From NCBI RefSeq assembly GCF_037975245.1, contig NC_092564.1, forward strand, positions 15,131,984 to 15,195,983: a DNA stretch of 64,000 nt, read 5' to 3'. The position numbers and the translations under genes were made by a program. The notes beneath the pieces were generated by a model that searched no databases, was not told the origin of the DNA, and saw nothing but the letters and a program-made list of their open reading frames with translations. This stretch comes from Apostichopus japonicus. Taxonomy: Eukaryota; Echinodermata; Holothuroidea; Aspidochirotida; Stichopodidae. This document shows positions 49,958 to 62,080 of the stretch, in pieces. How positions within the stretch are numbered: position 1 is the first letter of the stretch; each line of letters opens with the position of its first letter.

Positions 49958-50285
49958 AAACTGTTGGATTGCTCTGTTGCTTTAACGGAGCAATTGAACA
50001 TTTTCTGCAAAATGTTTAATTGACAGCTTTTCAGGTCTCGTCAATTCAACATTTTTCTGAAATATGTTCAATTGTTCACTTCATTCCAACTGAGTAATTG
50101 AACAATTTTCTGCAAAATGTTGAATTGACTGCATAATCTTCAATTGACAACTTGTCATATCTCATCAATTCAACATTTTTCTGAAAAATATTAAATTGTT
50201 CACTTCATTCCAACTGAGCAATTTTCTGCAAAATGTTTAATTGATAACTTAACGTATCTCGTCAATTCAATATTTTTCTGTCTAG
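49958..50285. repeat. Three-copy, about 105-bp tandem repeat with inverted sub-motifs
   Basis: Units contain TTTTCTGCAAAATGTTTAAT, then TCGTCAATTCAACATTTTTC and CACTTCATTCCAACTGAG. Within a unit, CAATTGAACAT and ATGTTCAATTG face each other, so each could form a hairpin. It may be a palindromic MITE that has amplified in tandem. No target-site duplication was identified. Confidence 0.65.
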
Positions 50286-50579
50286 GCTGTACAGCAAGTA
50301 GATACGGGAAAATAGCTTTGTGAAAAAGAAAGGTACACTAGGCTGTACGTACAATGGTCAGTACTAGCTCTGTGGTTTGACGTGACTAACAATGTACAGA
50401 AGCCTTCAACAAACTTTACTTGAAGAATGCTTTGCAAGCATAGTTAGCGGGCATGCGTCACCCGTGTACTACTCAGTGTGGGGCACCCATTCATTTATTA
50501 ATGTGATAATGCAATTTCGACGTGGTACATCCAATCATATTTACCATTTCAATTTAAAAACGTTTGTGTTTAGGGAAAA

Positions 50580-51005
50580 GTAATCTTTCAAGTAGAAATT
50601 TGTCGCCTTTTCCTAAAATTTGAGGGGTGAAACTTTAATTCTAAACCTTCAGTATGTAAGTTCTCTCGGAAAGTAGGGACATGGTTGTAACTTGGGCCCT
50701 ACTTACTGAATTCTACATGTGGTACCAAAAAAAAATTAACATTGTCTCCACTTAAAATTGTGGTTATTTCACAAAATAAAACCTTTGAAGTAAAAAATTG
50801 TTACTTTTCTTCAATTTGAAAGGTGAAACTAGCCCTTTACCTATACAACAGAATGTTCTAATATTACTTGATATAAATTGGGCCCTATAGGAACAGAAAT
50901 CCTAGTGTGGTACACTGTTCCAACCCAAAACTTTTCTTTAAACTAAAATTTGTCATTGAAATCAAATTTGTTTACTTTTTCTTCAAATTTGAGATTGGAA
51001 ACTAG
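50580..51005. repeat. Diverged tandem repeat, about 190-bp unit, 2-3 copies
   Basis: AATTTGAGGGGTGAAACT, AATTTGAAAGGTGAAACTAG and AATTTGAGATTGGAAACTAG recur with TTGGGCCCTA and TGTGGTAC landmarks between them. It is old and noncoding. Confidence 0.55.
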
Positions 51006-53170
51006 GCTGTCCTATATTTGCTACCCAATACAAGACTAAGTATTTCCAGTAGAAGTTTACAAACACAGAACCATAAGAAATAGACAGGAGGGCAAGCCTA
51101 ATAGATTTGCAAAACAACTTGCAAATTTTTCTTAAACTTGACTTGCAGATCAAACAAATGCCAAAAAGAAGGAAAAAACAAGTTAAGATTTTTCTTTTTA
51201 TTATAAACGTTCGACTTTCCTTCTTCTATAAACACATTTTCGACTAATTTTCTTGACATCCTGTCATGATGGGAAGAGCCAGAGGAAGTAAACAAGCAAC
51301 ATGGAGACTGACGAAGCAACCAAAGATAACTAGTTTTCATGACATGAATTTACAAAGAGTTAACCCCAAATAGTCCTTTGGAAATTTTGTAACATGTGTG
51401 TGCAAACATACATACATTACAATAACTTGCAGATGTTACATTATGTCTAAGTCAATAGTTTCAATTGGGTATGGGGGGGGGGGGGATTGGAAGAAAAGAG
51501 TAACGGTCAGGTCATAGGGGGGAAAGAATTACCTGGCTCCCACTGACCTAAGGATCTGACTAACCCCCTGATAACTTATAATCTAGCAAATTATAATGAC
51601 TATTATGGTCACTCATTTCATTCCCTTACAGAAACATGAAAGTGGTTTCCTTGGACAAAAATTTAGTGCTTAGCAAATTTTCAAAAGGGAATTGTAACTA
51701 TCAGATACACAAATTATAGCCTGTTAGTAAATTAATATTATTTAAAGTAATACTATTTATGACAACAGTGAATGAAAAAATATATTCACTGGTAAATTTC
51801 AAAATTGTGAAATAGGTGATCAACTAAACCAATTCCAAGCTTAGCCCATTAGGACTGTGGAAGTCCTGCACTTTAATGAAGCAAAACCCAGAATTCTACT
51901 CATCATTGTTAACATACTATTATTACTTTACATTTATGAACTTAACAAGGATAGAAGAATAGATCATTAAGCTTTGCAATGATGAACCTGCTAATAACCT
52001 GTTGCCTCATTGTATAAAACATAACAGGATAAACTACTGTTTACACATAATCTCTAGAGTCTAGACCACAACTGAGATCTCTTAAGTAAAGCAGGACATT
52101 TGAAGGAAGTCAGCTTTCGGGGGCCGATCCAGGAATTTAAAAAGAAGGCCCTAGTGTCACTGAAGCCAGTGGGGTTACCCCTCCCCCTCCCCTCCCCCTC
52201 CCAAATATAAATTGGGGTACACCTCAATCACCCCGACCACTGGCTTTTCTAATTATGCAACCAGACGTTTTTCGTTATACTGAAGTTAATTCAAAACTTC
52301 AAAAAAATATCATCTAAACTATATACATTTTGATGGGCAGATGCAATTGGTTATCTATGCTTTTTAAAGAATAACCTAAGGTTCCATTAAGACGTATATA
52401 ACACAACGTTCATTAGGACGGTACATACAGAGTAGTGTAAGCATCTCGACCACAGACTGGCTGAAAGAGGTGTGTGTACTACTTCTAAACTAATATTAGA
52501 TTAAATATTTTCACAATCTTACATAATGACAGTGCTTGCTGTCACAAGCCAACATACCACTCTCTGGTGTGGCAATACTTGTCAGTTCCAGATGAAAGCT
52601 TGGGAAACTTACTATACAGTTAGTTAAACCATCTGGGAAATTGGGGAATGTTTTTTTAAGATTAAAATGAAAGGGCATTTCTTAGGTTTCAAAACCAGAC
52701 ACTGAACCAGAACTTCAAAAGTGAGAAAATAAAAAATTTGCCTTACGATCACAAGTCGCCCTGCCCTGATTTGTGTAAGCACAGCGGTTTAAGGTTCCTT
52801 CTTTGTGAAGCAGTTAGCTCATTTACCAATGGTCCTTAAAATATATACATCTCCCTAGTAGTTGTGATTACTTATGGAGAAATCTCGATATAAGTATCAA
52901 AGCAATAATTTTGTCATTTCCATACATATGCAATAATACCGACTTACATCAAACAGTCCATGCTTTATTTTACTTTACTTTATTTTTCCCAGACAATTGT
53001 TTTAGCAAAACTGGTTTCACAGCTTGAGCTGAAATTTAATTTGGAAAACTGTACAATACTCTTGACAAAATTTTGAACCCGTGCTGGCTTTTCCAAGTGC
53101 AATGCGGCTTTGACCTGTTTCCTTTAAGATTTTGAATGGAGGACTTTCAAGGGCCAATGTGAACAAGCAT

Positions 53171-56100
53171 CTAAAGGAGCTGGTTGTTGTTTAGTTTTCT
53201 CAGGACATCAATCACTAGTTCTCTTAATGTCTGAGGAAAGAAAATAATTCAAAGAAAATATAGTTGGTAGAGTATTATTATTGTTGCTATGATTATTATT
53301 CATACTTCACTCAGAGAAATATTGAACAAGAGTGGCTACCAAAACATTAGTTTGTGTGTTGAAACAAAAAGCAGATCATTGTTAGTGTAACGCCACCCCA
53401 TCTGGTTTACACTAAATTACGTAAAATTAAAAAATTAACCAGAATGCAAAATGCATTGAGGTTTCGATGACTTCAATGCACTAGACTTCTGCTTGTTAGT
53501 ATAACTAGAACTAGCTGTTACAATAACACTATGGCATGCTAACACAGGTCAGTCTGTACGTGGTTATACACACCTCCATCAAAAACAGTAGGGTTCTTGT
53601 ACTCAATGTTATGAATCTGCACACCAAGTATTACAAACCAAACCAAATCTCTAATAACTTCGCACATTAAGGTTGCAGAGGAGTCCACTTATGGACAATT
53701 TAGATTGGAATATGCCCACAAAACTTCAAAGAATCAACTTGAAAGAAGCTTATACAGGTCACTGGAGGTCAACCTGAGGTCAAAGGTCACCCAAATGCAG
53801 GTCTACTATTGTATTACAATAGCTTAACTCCCAACCTTAATGGACATTTGGTTCTCAAGTTATTGCAAAAATACTAGTTTTTGACCCCTGATTGACCCTT
53901 GTTGACATTGGATCACATGTTATGTTTTGAAACAATCCCTTACCCCATTCACAACTAGTCCCAAAATATCAACCTTGTCACACCCTGTCAATGGTAGTTT
54001 CACAAGTTGAGAAAAACTAGGCCAACATTACAGCCAACTCCATGAAGTGAAAGCAAATCTCAAGTTCACAGGTGCTTTGACCTAGTTTCTCCTTGGCAGC
54101 TGGCCAAGAAATGTTTTGAAATTCGAGGTACCTGTGCAACTTACATCCAACCAGAACTACCAATGATCGACAAATATTTTCTAGAGAAGGCATGCTTCGC
54201 CATTCAAGTGCACTATTCCATCGAAATCACATCAACTCTTTAGCAAAATATCCATACGGATGAGTCACAAGTGTTGAAGTAGCTCTAGCACTATTATATA
54301 TCTATGGTCTGCAAGCAAGCTTTGGAAGACACTGTACATGTATGTAGATATGTACATAGCAATTCATGACTTCTAGCGACACACTTAAGTCAATAGGGAT
54401 ATTGTCGCGAGTTCAGATTCAAATCTTCGGATGCCCGTAAGATCATTTTCAATTGTCAGTAGGCTCTCCTATTCTTATGAGGCGAATCGCCCATGTCATA
54501 TACTTATAGGCTGGACGATGGGAGATACCGTATATTATGAAAAGGTTTTTACAAGTTGACCCCTGGTGACCCTAAATGACCTTCGATATCCACCAAAAAC
54601 GATAGGCTTTTTGTACTTAATGTGGTCAACCTACATACCAGAAATGAAATCAATCCAAGCTTTGCTTCTTGAGATATCATGTTTACAAGCTTTTCACTAT
54701 TTGACCCCTGGTGACCCCAAGTGACCTTTGACCTACACCAAAAACAATAGGCTTCTTGTACTCAATAAGATACTCCTATGTACCAAATATGAGAACTGTC
54801 CAAGCTTCCCTTCTTGAGATATCGTGTTTACAAGCTGGGCGTCACAAACGCACACACACACACACACATACACACACGCATGATTGCAAAGGTTACGATT
54901 ATCATCGAAACCAAAAATTAATTTCCAGTTGGCAAGATGAACTTATCTCCAAGACCTCTGCTATACATTTACTGACCACTAACTACTACAGATCAAGCCC
55001 TGTTTATTCAGTATGTGGGGTCCAGATATCTTACAAAAGTAACATACCTGTGGTTTGCAGTATTCTTCCAGCCAACTGAAGACACAAGCTGATAATTCTG
55101 TGAAGCTAGCCACTGATATCGTGGCATTGAATGTCTGGAAGAGTGAATCCATGGTAGCTTTAAACTGCAAAGAAGAGCGAAACATTTTAAAGTCCTTTAA
55201 ACTGGAATCCACACTAACGATAGCTTAAGTTGCAAAAAACAGGAAAAGCTACATTCAGATTGTCAACTCAATGGAATGTCGTTTCTTATGAAGAGTCAAC
55301 AAAGACATTAAACATGATTTAGGTTTTGCATAGCATTTTCGGTATGTTGCATTCACAATAATTCAATTTTTAATTTAGCTTGCAAGTGTAGATGCTTTGA
55401 ACATGAAGAGTGTCTTCATATTTATGCGCATGGTTAATGCTTTAAACCTTTGCACCGAAACAATGATGCATCAGAAAGATGGACCCATGAGGGTGTCATG
55501 TCTAGCTATTGATGGCTATTCATTTGAGCCACTTATTCACCTTAGAATAAAAACTCTTTTCCTGTTCTCAGTTTAATATGAAAGTGAAAAGAAGTCATCT
55601 CTCTACTCACAACATTAAACTTAATCTGATCTGAAAGGTGATTCTGTCCTTGTCCGGGTGTATTCTGATGAGCTTTCACAATCTGTTCATAGTTTCTGCA
55701 AAGCAAACGAGAAAAATTCTACCTCGTAAGAATCAACATGGAAAAAGTCTTCAAAAGTAGCTTCACATAAATCTCAAAACCAAACTAAAGCAACTACAGT
55801 TTTATAACAACAGGGGCATAAACCCCCAAAGTCTTTACTCCTTTGCTTTGATTTAATGGTGAAAAGAGAAGAATTTCAATAATTCCAACTGTTTATATGT
55901 ATGTGTGTCTGAATTACGGTTTGGCCAAAAAGCTTGTTTCACACTGATACATCCTTCTGTCACGTCCCTTCCTTCAAACACGATTTCCTCTCAACCACAT
56001 CAAACTTCATATTGTTATTGGCAGAAGTGCAAATTAGTTAGTCCATCATTAAGACGGAGTGATTTAGTCGACCTCGTAAAACTATGAAGAACGCACTTTC

Positions 56101-59096
56101 TCATTTCCCACCTTCCACTGCACTTTTGACATATGAGGTTGGCATAATGAACCAGCTTGTTGGGTTCATATGTCTTATCTGCCTCCTGATAACGGGTTAT
56201 GGTTTACAGGGGTGGGAGGGGCGGAGGATGGCCCTAATACTTTTCAGAGCAATAGTTTCCACAAGAGCTTGGCGCTGGCAGATTCAACACCACCAGACAT
56301 TTGTCTCCTCCCCAAATGTCAAACTTTATGTCGGGAGTTTTGCATATCAATCGCCAAATGGCTGAGAAACTTTTACGCATCAGAAGGCATCAAAATGAAA
56401 TATAAATTTGCCTTACGTTTTCATAATTTTGAGAGCCATGACTTCCTTCCGGAGGGCCTCCACTTCATCTTCTTGTTTCTTTTTTTGTTGTACCAGATAT
56501 TGGATATAATCGATCGCTAAAGGAATAGATCAATCAGACAACACAAAATAAGAACTGCATTGTGTCTGTACTGTGCTTTGTTTTTACAAATTTCACTTTA
56601 CATTTATAATTACTATTATTATTATTATTGTTATTAATAATATCAAAGTAAGCTATCTTTTCTTTTCTGGTCTCCCTCCATAAAATGTCTCCTGAAATTG
56701 TGAGATGAAACAAGCCATTTTGTTACATTTGGTTTGGAGAGATGTAAGCAACATTGTCCAAAGTGTGAGAGGTGCAGGTTTTCTCAGATTACAAAATAAT
56801 TACAAAAACTAAAAAATTGTGATTCCTCAACAACCTGTAATATTGCATTCTACTTCGCAACCTCAGATTGGTAAATCTTTTGATACTAAATATCATCATT
56901 TCAATCATTTCACTCATTTGTCCTCACTCCTAAATATGTGAATGTAGTGAAATCCTTGTGAGTGCAGATCATTATTGTAAAGGAAACTTTGAGTGTTAAC
57001 AGATATTAATCATTTTCTTGCAAGCGTTTAGCAAAGTTGAAATTACAACTGCAAGTTATGGATCATTTGTCTAACTGGTTATTACACGGTCAGGAGAGGG
57101 AGGAAAATTTTGAAACGAGGCCAGCATTTCCCTACACCTGTGTCCAACATGGCTAATTGACTTACATCGCTGTAAGATTGTGGCTTTGCTGGGCCGCTGT
57201 GAGCCAACAGCATCAACTGTGCTGCATGTGGGAACTATTTCCTGTAGTTCGTCATATCCTCTCTAAAAGCAAAAAAAGAGAAGAAGCTTGGTTTTACACA
57301 ATTAAATATTCATATAAAGGCATGTAAGAAATAAAAATACTAATTAAAAAATCATACCAGCATATCTTTACATATATCACTGTTATACTATCATTACCCA
57401 CTACACTGCAATGTTCGCGGCAATGCGCAGTTGTTATCATTGTAAGGTTATATAAAGATTGCAATTTTGGTGAACATTGGCAGAAGAGTCACATAGTGGC
57501 ATGCTATATTAAACCTCTTTATCAGACAACAAAGTATCAATTCCTTTTAACCATACCTTGATAGCATCCCTTCGCTTCTGCTCTGCCTGCGTGTGAGCAT
57601 TCCTTCTCTTGTCTCTGTACGATCTAACAGCATCTGGATCATCGTCGTCATCTAGCAATAAAGTATCAAGTTCAATTCTGGTCATTAATCCATAAATTAT
57701 ATACAAAATGAAAAGTTTTGTGCCAGATTAAGTGATATATGTAGCATAACAATGCAACTTTGAATCAAACTGTCATCTCTTTGATTCCAGGACTTCCTGC
57801 ACTTGCTAGGGTTGGGGTTTATCTTACGCCAATTCCATCCTTCTCTTCCCCCTCCCCCCCCCCCCCAATCTCCAATTGTTAAAATAAGCTATTGTAGTTT
57901 GATCAGTAATTTAATAGTACCAGGTATCAAAGTAACCAATAGCAGCAATAACAAATTGCCATATGAAGAGTGTCCTTCAAGTTGCTCTCCAAAAATGATA
58001 TTTGGAACCAACTAGAGAAACATTCCTAGATAAATGAAGTAGGAACCTTCAAAACATACAAGCAAACCTTTACCTGTCAGGTGCATGGACTGGTTGCTGC
58101 TACCTATCCCTGCTCCACTATTTTGCCTGGAAAGAGTTTGTGGTGTTGTTGGGGTGTCTCCATCTCCAAAACCTGTTGGTAATGTAAGGGTAGACTTTCT
58201 TAATGAAAAGTGACAGGTTAATAAGAAACACAAGACCTTCACCACAGGTGCAGCATTGCTCTGATGTATATAGCTTAAAATATGTATGGGTACTGAACAA
58301 AACCCTTCAGAAAAGAGATGTTTCTCAACAGATCAAACTCCCAGTTGTTTTGTTTATCTCTAGGGTACTGCATTCCTTGCTGACAAAGTATCTTTATAAG
58401 GAAAGCTTCAATCAAGTTTGAACGTTGTATAACCAGCTGCAAGTATAAAGTCAACCTTGAGGATTGCAATATTTAAAGAAGGTTACCATGCGCACTGTGA
58501 TTCATTGAGCACTGCAAATGTATCCTAAAATTCTAAGCATTGAACATTTTTACTGTACTTTATTAAGTACAATTGCATACAACTTTATTGTAGGCTAGGA
58601 ACATACAGTAATCGTCACACAATGTTAATATCTATTGAAAGGTATGACCTATTACTGTTTTCCCTTGGGTTAACTCTTATGGATAGTTTTGTGAGGTTTG
58701 TCCTTGAACAAAACAATTGACTTAATCTAAGATATATGAAGAGCCACTAAAATTCAGCCCTGCACCTAGATCATGTGGGTATTGTCTAGTAAATGTAAAA
58801 AATCTAAGTGATATCATAAAGAAAGCAAAACGATTGTTATAAGTACCTCGACACATAATGCATAGAAATGGTGGTATCTTCAACTTTTGGCCAAGAGGTT
58901 CCTAAACTCTAACCCATTACATTCTTCTTGCAGAGGTTACTCAACACTTATTCATCTCTTTAGAATGCTAGTCATCATATATTTTAATGTACATCAATAC
59001 AACTGAATTAGAAAAGGGCAATACAAATGACAACTTACTTTGGTCAAAACTGTGATCAAGACTGGAATCACCGAAACTGGAGTCTATGTTCGACAT
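53171..59096 (-). CDS. MLX: MLX, Max-like bHLH-zipper transcription factor, 8 coding exons, 236 aa
   Basis: MLX is the obligate partner of Mondo/ChREBP and of some Mad proteins. The heterodimers move to the nucleus in response to sugar-phosphates and bind E-box pairs (ChoREs) in glycolytic and lipogenic genes. Exons on the minus strand: 59096-59039, 58172-58074, 57651-57557, 57262-57166, 56516-56417, 55695-55611, 55164-55048, 53230-53171. They sum to 711 nt with closed phases. The start is the ATG of MSNIDSSFGDSS. Ser/Thr-rich exons 1-2 lead to an acidic DDDDDPDA stretch and the basic region with E-box contacts H72-E76-R80 (AHTQAEQKRRDAIK). Helix 2 (SKATILQRSIDYIQYL) and the zipper (EDEVEALRKEVMALKIMK) follow. 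The C-terminal dimerisation/cytoplasmic-retention domain matches human MLX closely (MDSLFQTFNATISVASF, LSACVFSWLEEYCKPQ, TLRELVIDVL). Confidence 0.96.
53575..54812. repeat. Dispersed repeat units with TGACCTTTGACC and CAAAAACAATAGGCTT motifs, MLX intron 7
   Basis: Three diverged units near 53578, 54590 and 54736 share the core CAAAAACRATAGGCTTYTTG followed by TACTCAAT-like sequence. The last two also share GACCCCTGGTGACCC upstream and CTTGAGATATC.TGTTTACAAGC downstream, and the array ends in a (CA)n tract. This looks like a partly tandem mobile repeat. The units carry direct repeats of the AGGTCA nuclear-receptor half-site. Confidence 0.65.
53766..53789 (+). promoter_or_regulatory. Candidate nuclear-receptor element: three AGGTCA half-sites (DR5 plus DR1)
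   Basis: AGGTCA occurs at 53766-53771, 53777-53782 and 53784-53789, giving spacings of 5 and 1 nt. DR5 is the classical retinoid-receptor layout and DR1 that of HNF4/PPAR/COUP-TF. A second DR1 on the other strand lies at 54722-54734. The sites are seen directly; function is unproven. Confidence 0.5.
54848..54878. repeat. (CA)n microsatellite, MLX intron 7
   Basis: ACACAC run with a single CATAC interruption, at the end of the TGACC-type repeat unit. It creates a His-Thr open frame that is not a gene. Confidence 0.9.
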
Positions 59097-59537
59097 TTTG
59101 GAGGCCAACCCTATGAATGAGTATGTAATATACGATGAAACATTCTGCAAATTGAGACATGAGACATGAATCCATACCAACTAGATCATGATTCAACTCT
59201 ATCTATAAGTACAACCTAAGAAACAACTGTAAGTAGTTTACAGAATGAAAAGTGGATTGCTGGTTCCAGCAAAATAAAGCAAGAGACTACTGAGAAAGTA
59301 AAAAGAAATGCCTAGAAGTGGACCTTGGTCATAGATTATATCATTGAAGTTTGATCATATTCCACCAGAATTGTATTTGTAATGGCTTGAGTTAAAACAG
59401 TACTAAGGAGAAGTGTACCTGAATTCAGGCATGCATCTAAGATTTCTGTATGGTTTTCTGTAAAACAGCCTAGCCTAGGCCAAATAAATAAATGTGCTTC
59501 TGTCTACTATATATACTTTTTCCTTGTTGAACACTAG
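59097..59537. promoter_or_regulatory. MLX 5' flank, proximal
   Basis: A TTCATAG acceptor-like signal about 13 nt before the MLX start codon suggests that a noncoding 5' exon lies further up, perhaps near 60000-60250 where CpG-containing unique sequence occurs. I could not define that exon or a core promoter. Confidence 0.35.
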
Positions 59538-59545
59538 CCTGTAGC

Positions 59546-59770
59546 GGTACTAATTTAGAATCCGTACCAATCGACCCTACTTCCTAACCCCTAACCCTAT
59601 TTCCTACTTCCTTACCCTACTCCCTAACCCCTAACCATATTCCCTACTTCCTAACCCTAATTTCTAACCCCTAACCCTACTCCTTAACCCTACTTTCTAA
59701 CCCCTAACCTTATTCTGCCGATTCGAAGTAAGCTTTCCCATTCATATGGTACGGATTCTAAAGTTATGCC
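59546..59770. mobile_element. 225-bp MITE-like element with telomere-like core and 8-bp TSD
   Basis: Direct repeats CCTGTAGC at 59538-59545 and 59771-59778 flank inverted ends. The left end reads GGTACTAATTTAGAATCCGT and the right end, on the other strand, GGCATAACTTTAGAATCCGT; the shared TTTAGAATCCGTACCA is perfect. The interior (about 59575-59710) is a degenerate CCCTAA / CCCTAC / TTCCTAA array. GG ends with an 8-bp duplication fit Merlin-like or other 8-bp-TSD transposons; the superfamily is uncertain. There is no coding capacity. Confidence 0.82.
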
Positions 59771-60458
59771 CCTGTAGCTTATCAATTTTTTGACGTAAAT
59801 CACTTCTTCAATAGATCAAAACAGTGGTTGCAGTACATTCTGCCATTTAAATACTTACGCGGCAACTGTTGCATCTATCCGTCCAGTGCGTACTGTATCA
59901 TAGCCTGTGTATCTAGCCTAGGCCTAAGTCATTACTATTGATGTCCTTAGCATACACTATCAAGTATCAACAAAACACAATACTATAATATAGTAAATTC
60001 TAACGAGACAATACCATGGCATTGACAGTAGCCTTCAATGTTTCCTATCAAAGACAGTTATGTGGATTAAAATTATCGCGCATTCTTACGTTCAGTTAGG
60101 CGATCAGACCATTATCTTACTCCGTTTAAATTTCCGACGATTTGCTGTAGGGTAAATTCTGTTCCTTCTCACAACTTTACCGAATTGTGCAATCGTCTCG
60201 CTGTTGATGGGTACTGGTCCATGCATAGAACTCTATATTCTATAGAACGCCAACATTTTGATATGAAAGACAATACCTCACACAAGTACAACTCCTTGAA
60301 CTGTAAAGTACTGTACAACTGTGATTTGCAGGCGAGGATCCTGGGAATGGGAAAGAGATAAACGACCCATTTTTTACCCCATGCTAAGTATTAATAGGTT
60401 TTGATTTCCACCACCTTTCGTTGTATACCTAATTAAAGAAATAATTTATTCCCTAAAT

Positions 60459-62072
60459 CAGGGACGTCGCTAGAGGGGGGGTGTGGGGGGTGTCTCACCC
60501 CCCCCCAATCTTGGTAAAAATGACGATAGTTGGAAAATTTGAGTGCGACAGTCGGAATTTCCGACTGTCGCCAGCTTCAATTCGGAATTTCCGACTGTCG
60601 CGCTCTAATTTTTCTGACTGTCGCACTCTTATTTTCATATTTTCTTGTAAATTGTGAGTGACATAAAATTTTCGATCAAAATTGACCTTTAATCAGTCAT
60701 ATTTACCACGTTTTCCTCGTCACATTGAGAAATTGTATTTCGCGATCCTTATGCTCCACCATACAAAACTTCGTATGATTTTGAATACTCTAAAAAAAAA
60801 ATACAACGTTCGCCAGCTTCAATTCGGAAAATTTATATATTAATTTTGCTATTGGGTGGGTCGACCCTGTTCGCTAGCTTAAAGCAAGTTCAGGATATAC
60901 CAGGGACGTAGCCAGGGGGAGCAGGGGAGCGACTGCTCCCCCCCCCCCCTTTGAGTGTCGAAAAAAATGTTTAAAAACCGTTGTAGTTTTTTTAGCATGG
61001 TATTTTGTCAGTGCTCTTTTGATCTTGAATACTCGTCAGCTACGTTAACTCGATTATAATCGTAATAACATGCAGGCCTACTGATTCAACTACTTACTTA
61101 GTTTGGCAGATGCAATTAGATAAATTTAGCCTATTTCAAACCTACAGTTGGCCACTGCGTAATAAAATACATATTGCCTACCTAACCTCACTCGATGGAA
61201 TGTCACGAACCGTATGCACAACGACGACAAGTTCGTTCTCATCCGTTCTATGATTCGTCCTAAGTTGTTGCACGAACAGCATGTTATGAAGCTAAGCTAG
61301 CAATCGTACGTGATACGCACTTCCTATAAATAATTATTACACTGTTAAGACAAGGAGATAACGATATTTTTTTAGGCCACTGCAAATCTGGCTGTCTTAC
61401 AAAATATGAAAGTTTATATTGTCCATCAATTAAGTTCGTCAAATGTATTTAAGTCCAGACATTGGACAATAAACAAGAATCATCCTTCTGGAAAAATTGT
61501 AAAAGAGCACTATGTTTGTCTTTCTGATATATTATGTAAGAGAACATGTAAAAGAATTCAAACAGGAAACAAAATCTGCTGATAATATGATATCATATGA
61601 TAATGATGAAACTGGCAACAAATTGCACCAGATCGCATCTAAGGACCTTCAATTGTTCAAAAAAATCTCAAAGGGGGAGGGGGACACCCCCTTAGACCCC
61701 TCCCCCATATCAATCGCAAAAAGTGCTTCCCTTTCCAAATTCCTGGCTACGACGTTGGGATATACATTGACTCTATGGTATACAATTAAAACACTCAATG
61801 CTAATCTACGGAAGTTTAAAAGTGCCATCAACATAAGCAAAAACTTGCCCCATAAGGTACAAATGTATTGAAAAAAGTTCGGAACAAAAGTGCAGTCGCG
61901 AAAGATGGGGTGTCTGACTGACACTGACCGTATCGTTGACGATGAGTGCAGGGGGCGGGGGGGGGGTACAAGGCAACAGTCGGAATTTTCTGACTCCAAA
62001 ACCCATCCAGTTGGAATTTCAGCCACTACACCCCCCCCCCCCCCCAATCATCAGGCCTTAGCTACGTCCCTG
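60459..62072. mobile_element. Outer hAT-type non-autonomous element, 8-bp TSD CCCTAAAT
   Basis: The left end CAGGGACGTCGCTAGAGG and the right end (other strand) CAGGGACGTAGCTAAGGC are inverted repeats. A perfect CCCTAAAT flanks them at 60451-60458 and 62073-62080. CAGGG ends and 8-bp duplications are typical of hAT transposons. Without the nested insertion the element is about 750 bp. It contains G/C homopolymer tracts and repeated GTCGGAATTTCCGACTGTCG palindromes. No transposase is encoded. Confidence 0.85.
60901..61757. mobile_element. Inner (nested) hAT-type element, 8-bp TSD GGATATAC
   Basis: The left end CAGGGACGTAGCCAGG pairs with the right end CCTGGCTACGACGTTG with a few mismatches. 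A perfect GGATATAC flanks it at 60893-60900 and 61758-61765. It interrupts the outer element and shares its terminal motif, so it is a later insertion of a related family. The open frame at 61512-61871 crosses its right end and is not a gene. Confidence 0.87.
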
Positions 62073-62080
62073 CCCTAAAT

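Larger units (their letters stand above)
48561..53170. other. MYD88-MLX convergent intergenic region
   Basis: No conserved gene is seen. It holds an AT-rich tract (49281-49334), the repeats at 49958-50285 and 50580-51000, a C-rich block near 52180-52200 flanked by an inverted AAGCCAGTGG / CCACTGGCTT pair, and MLX 3' UTR at the upper end. Two minus-strand AATAAA signals (TTTATT at 52964-52969 and 52979-52984) lie about 190-205 bp past the MLX stop and are the likely MLX poly(A) signals. Confidence 0.55.

Noticed and set aside
59575-59710. A true telomere or recent chromosome-fusion scar
   Set aside because: The array is degenerate, only about 135 bp long, and enclosed by inverted repeats and a target-site duplication, so transposition explains it better.
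61512-62047. Plus- and minus-strand ORFs of 119 and 132 aa
   Set aside because: They cross the right ends of the nested transposons, include homopolymer-coded stretches and match no family I recognise.
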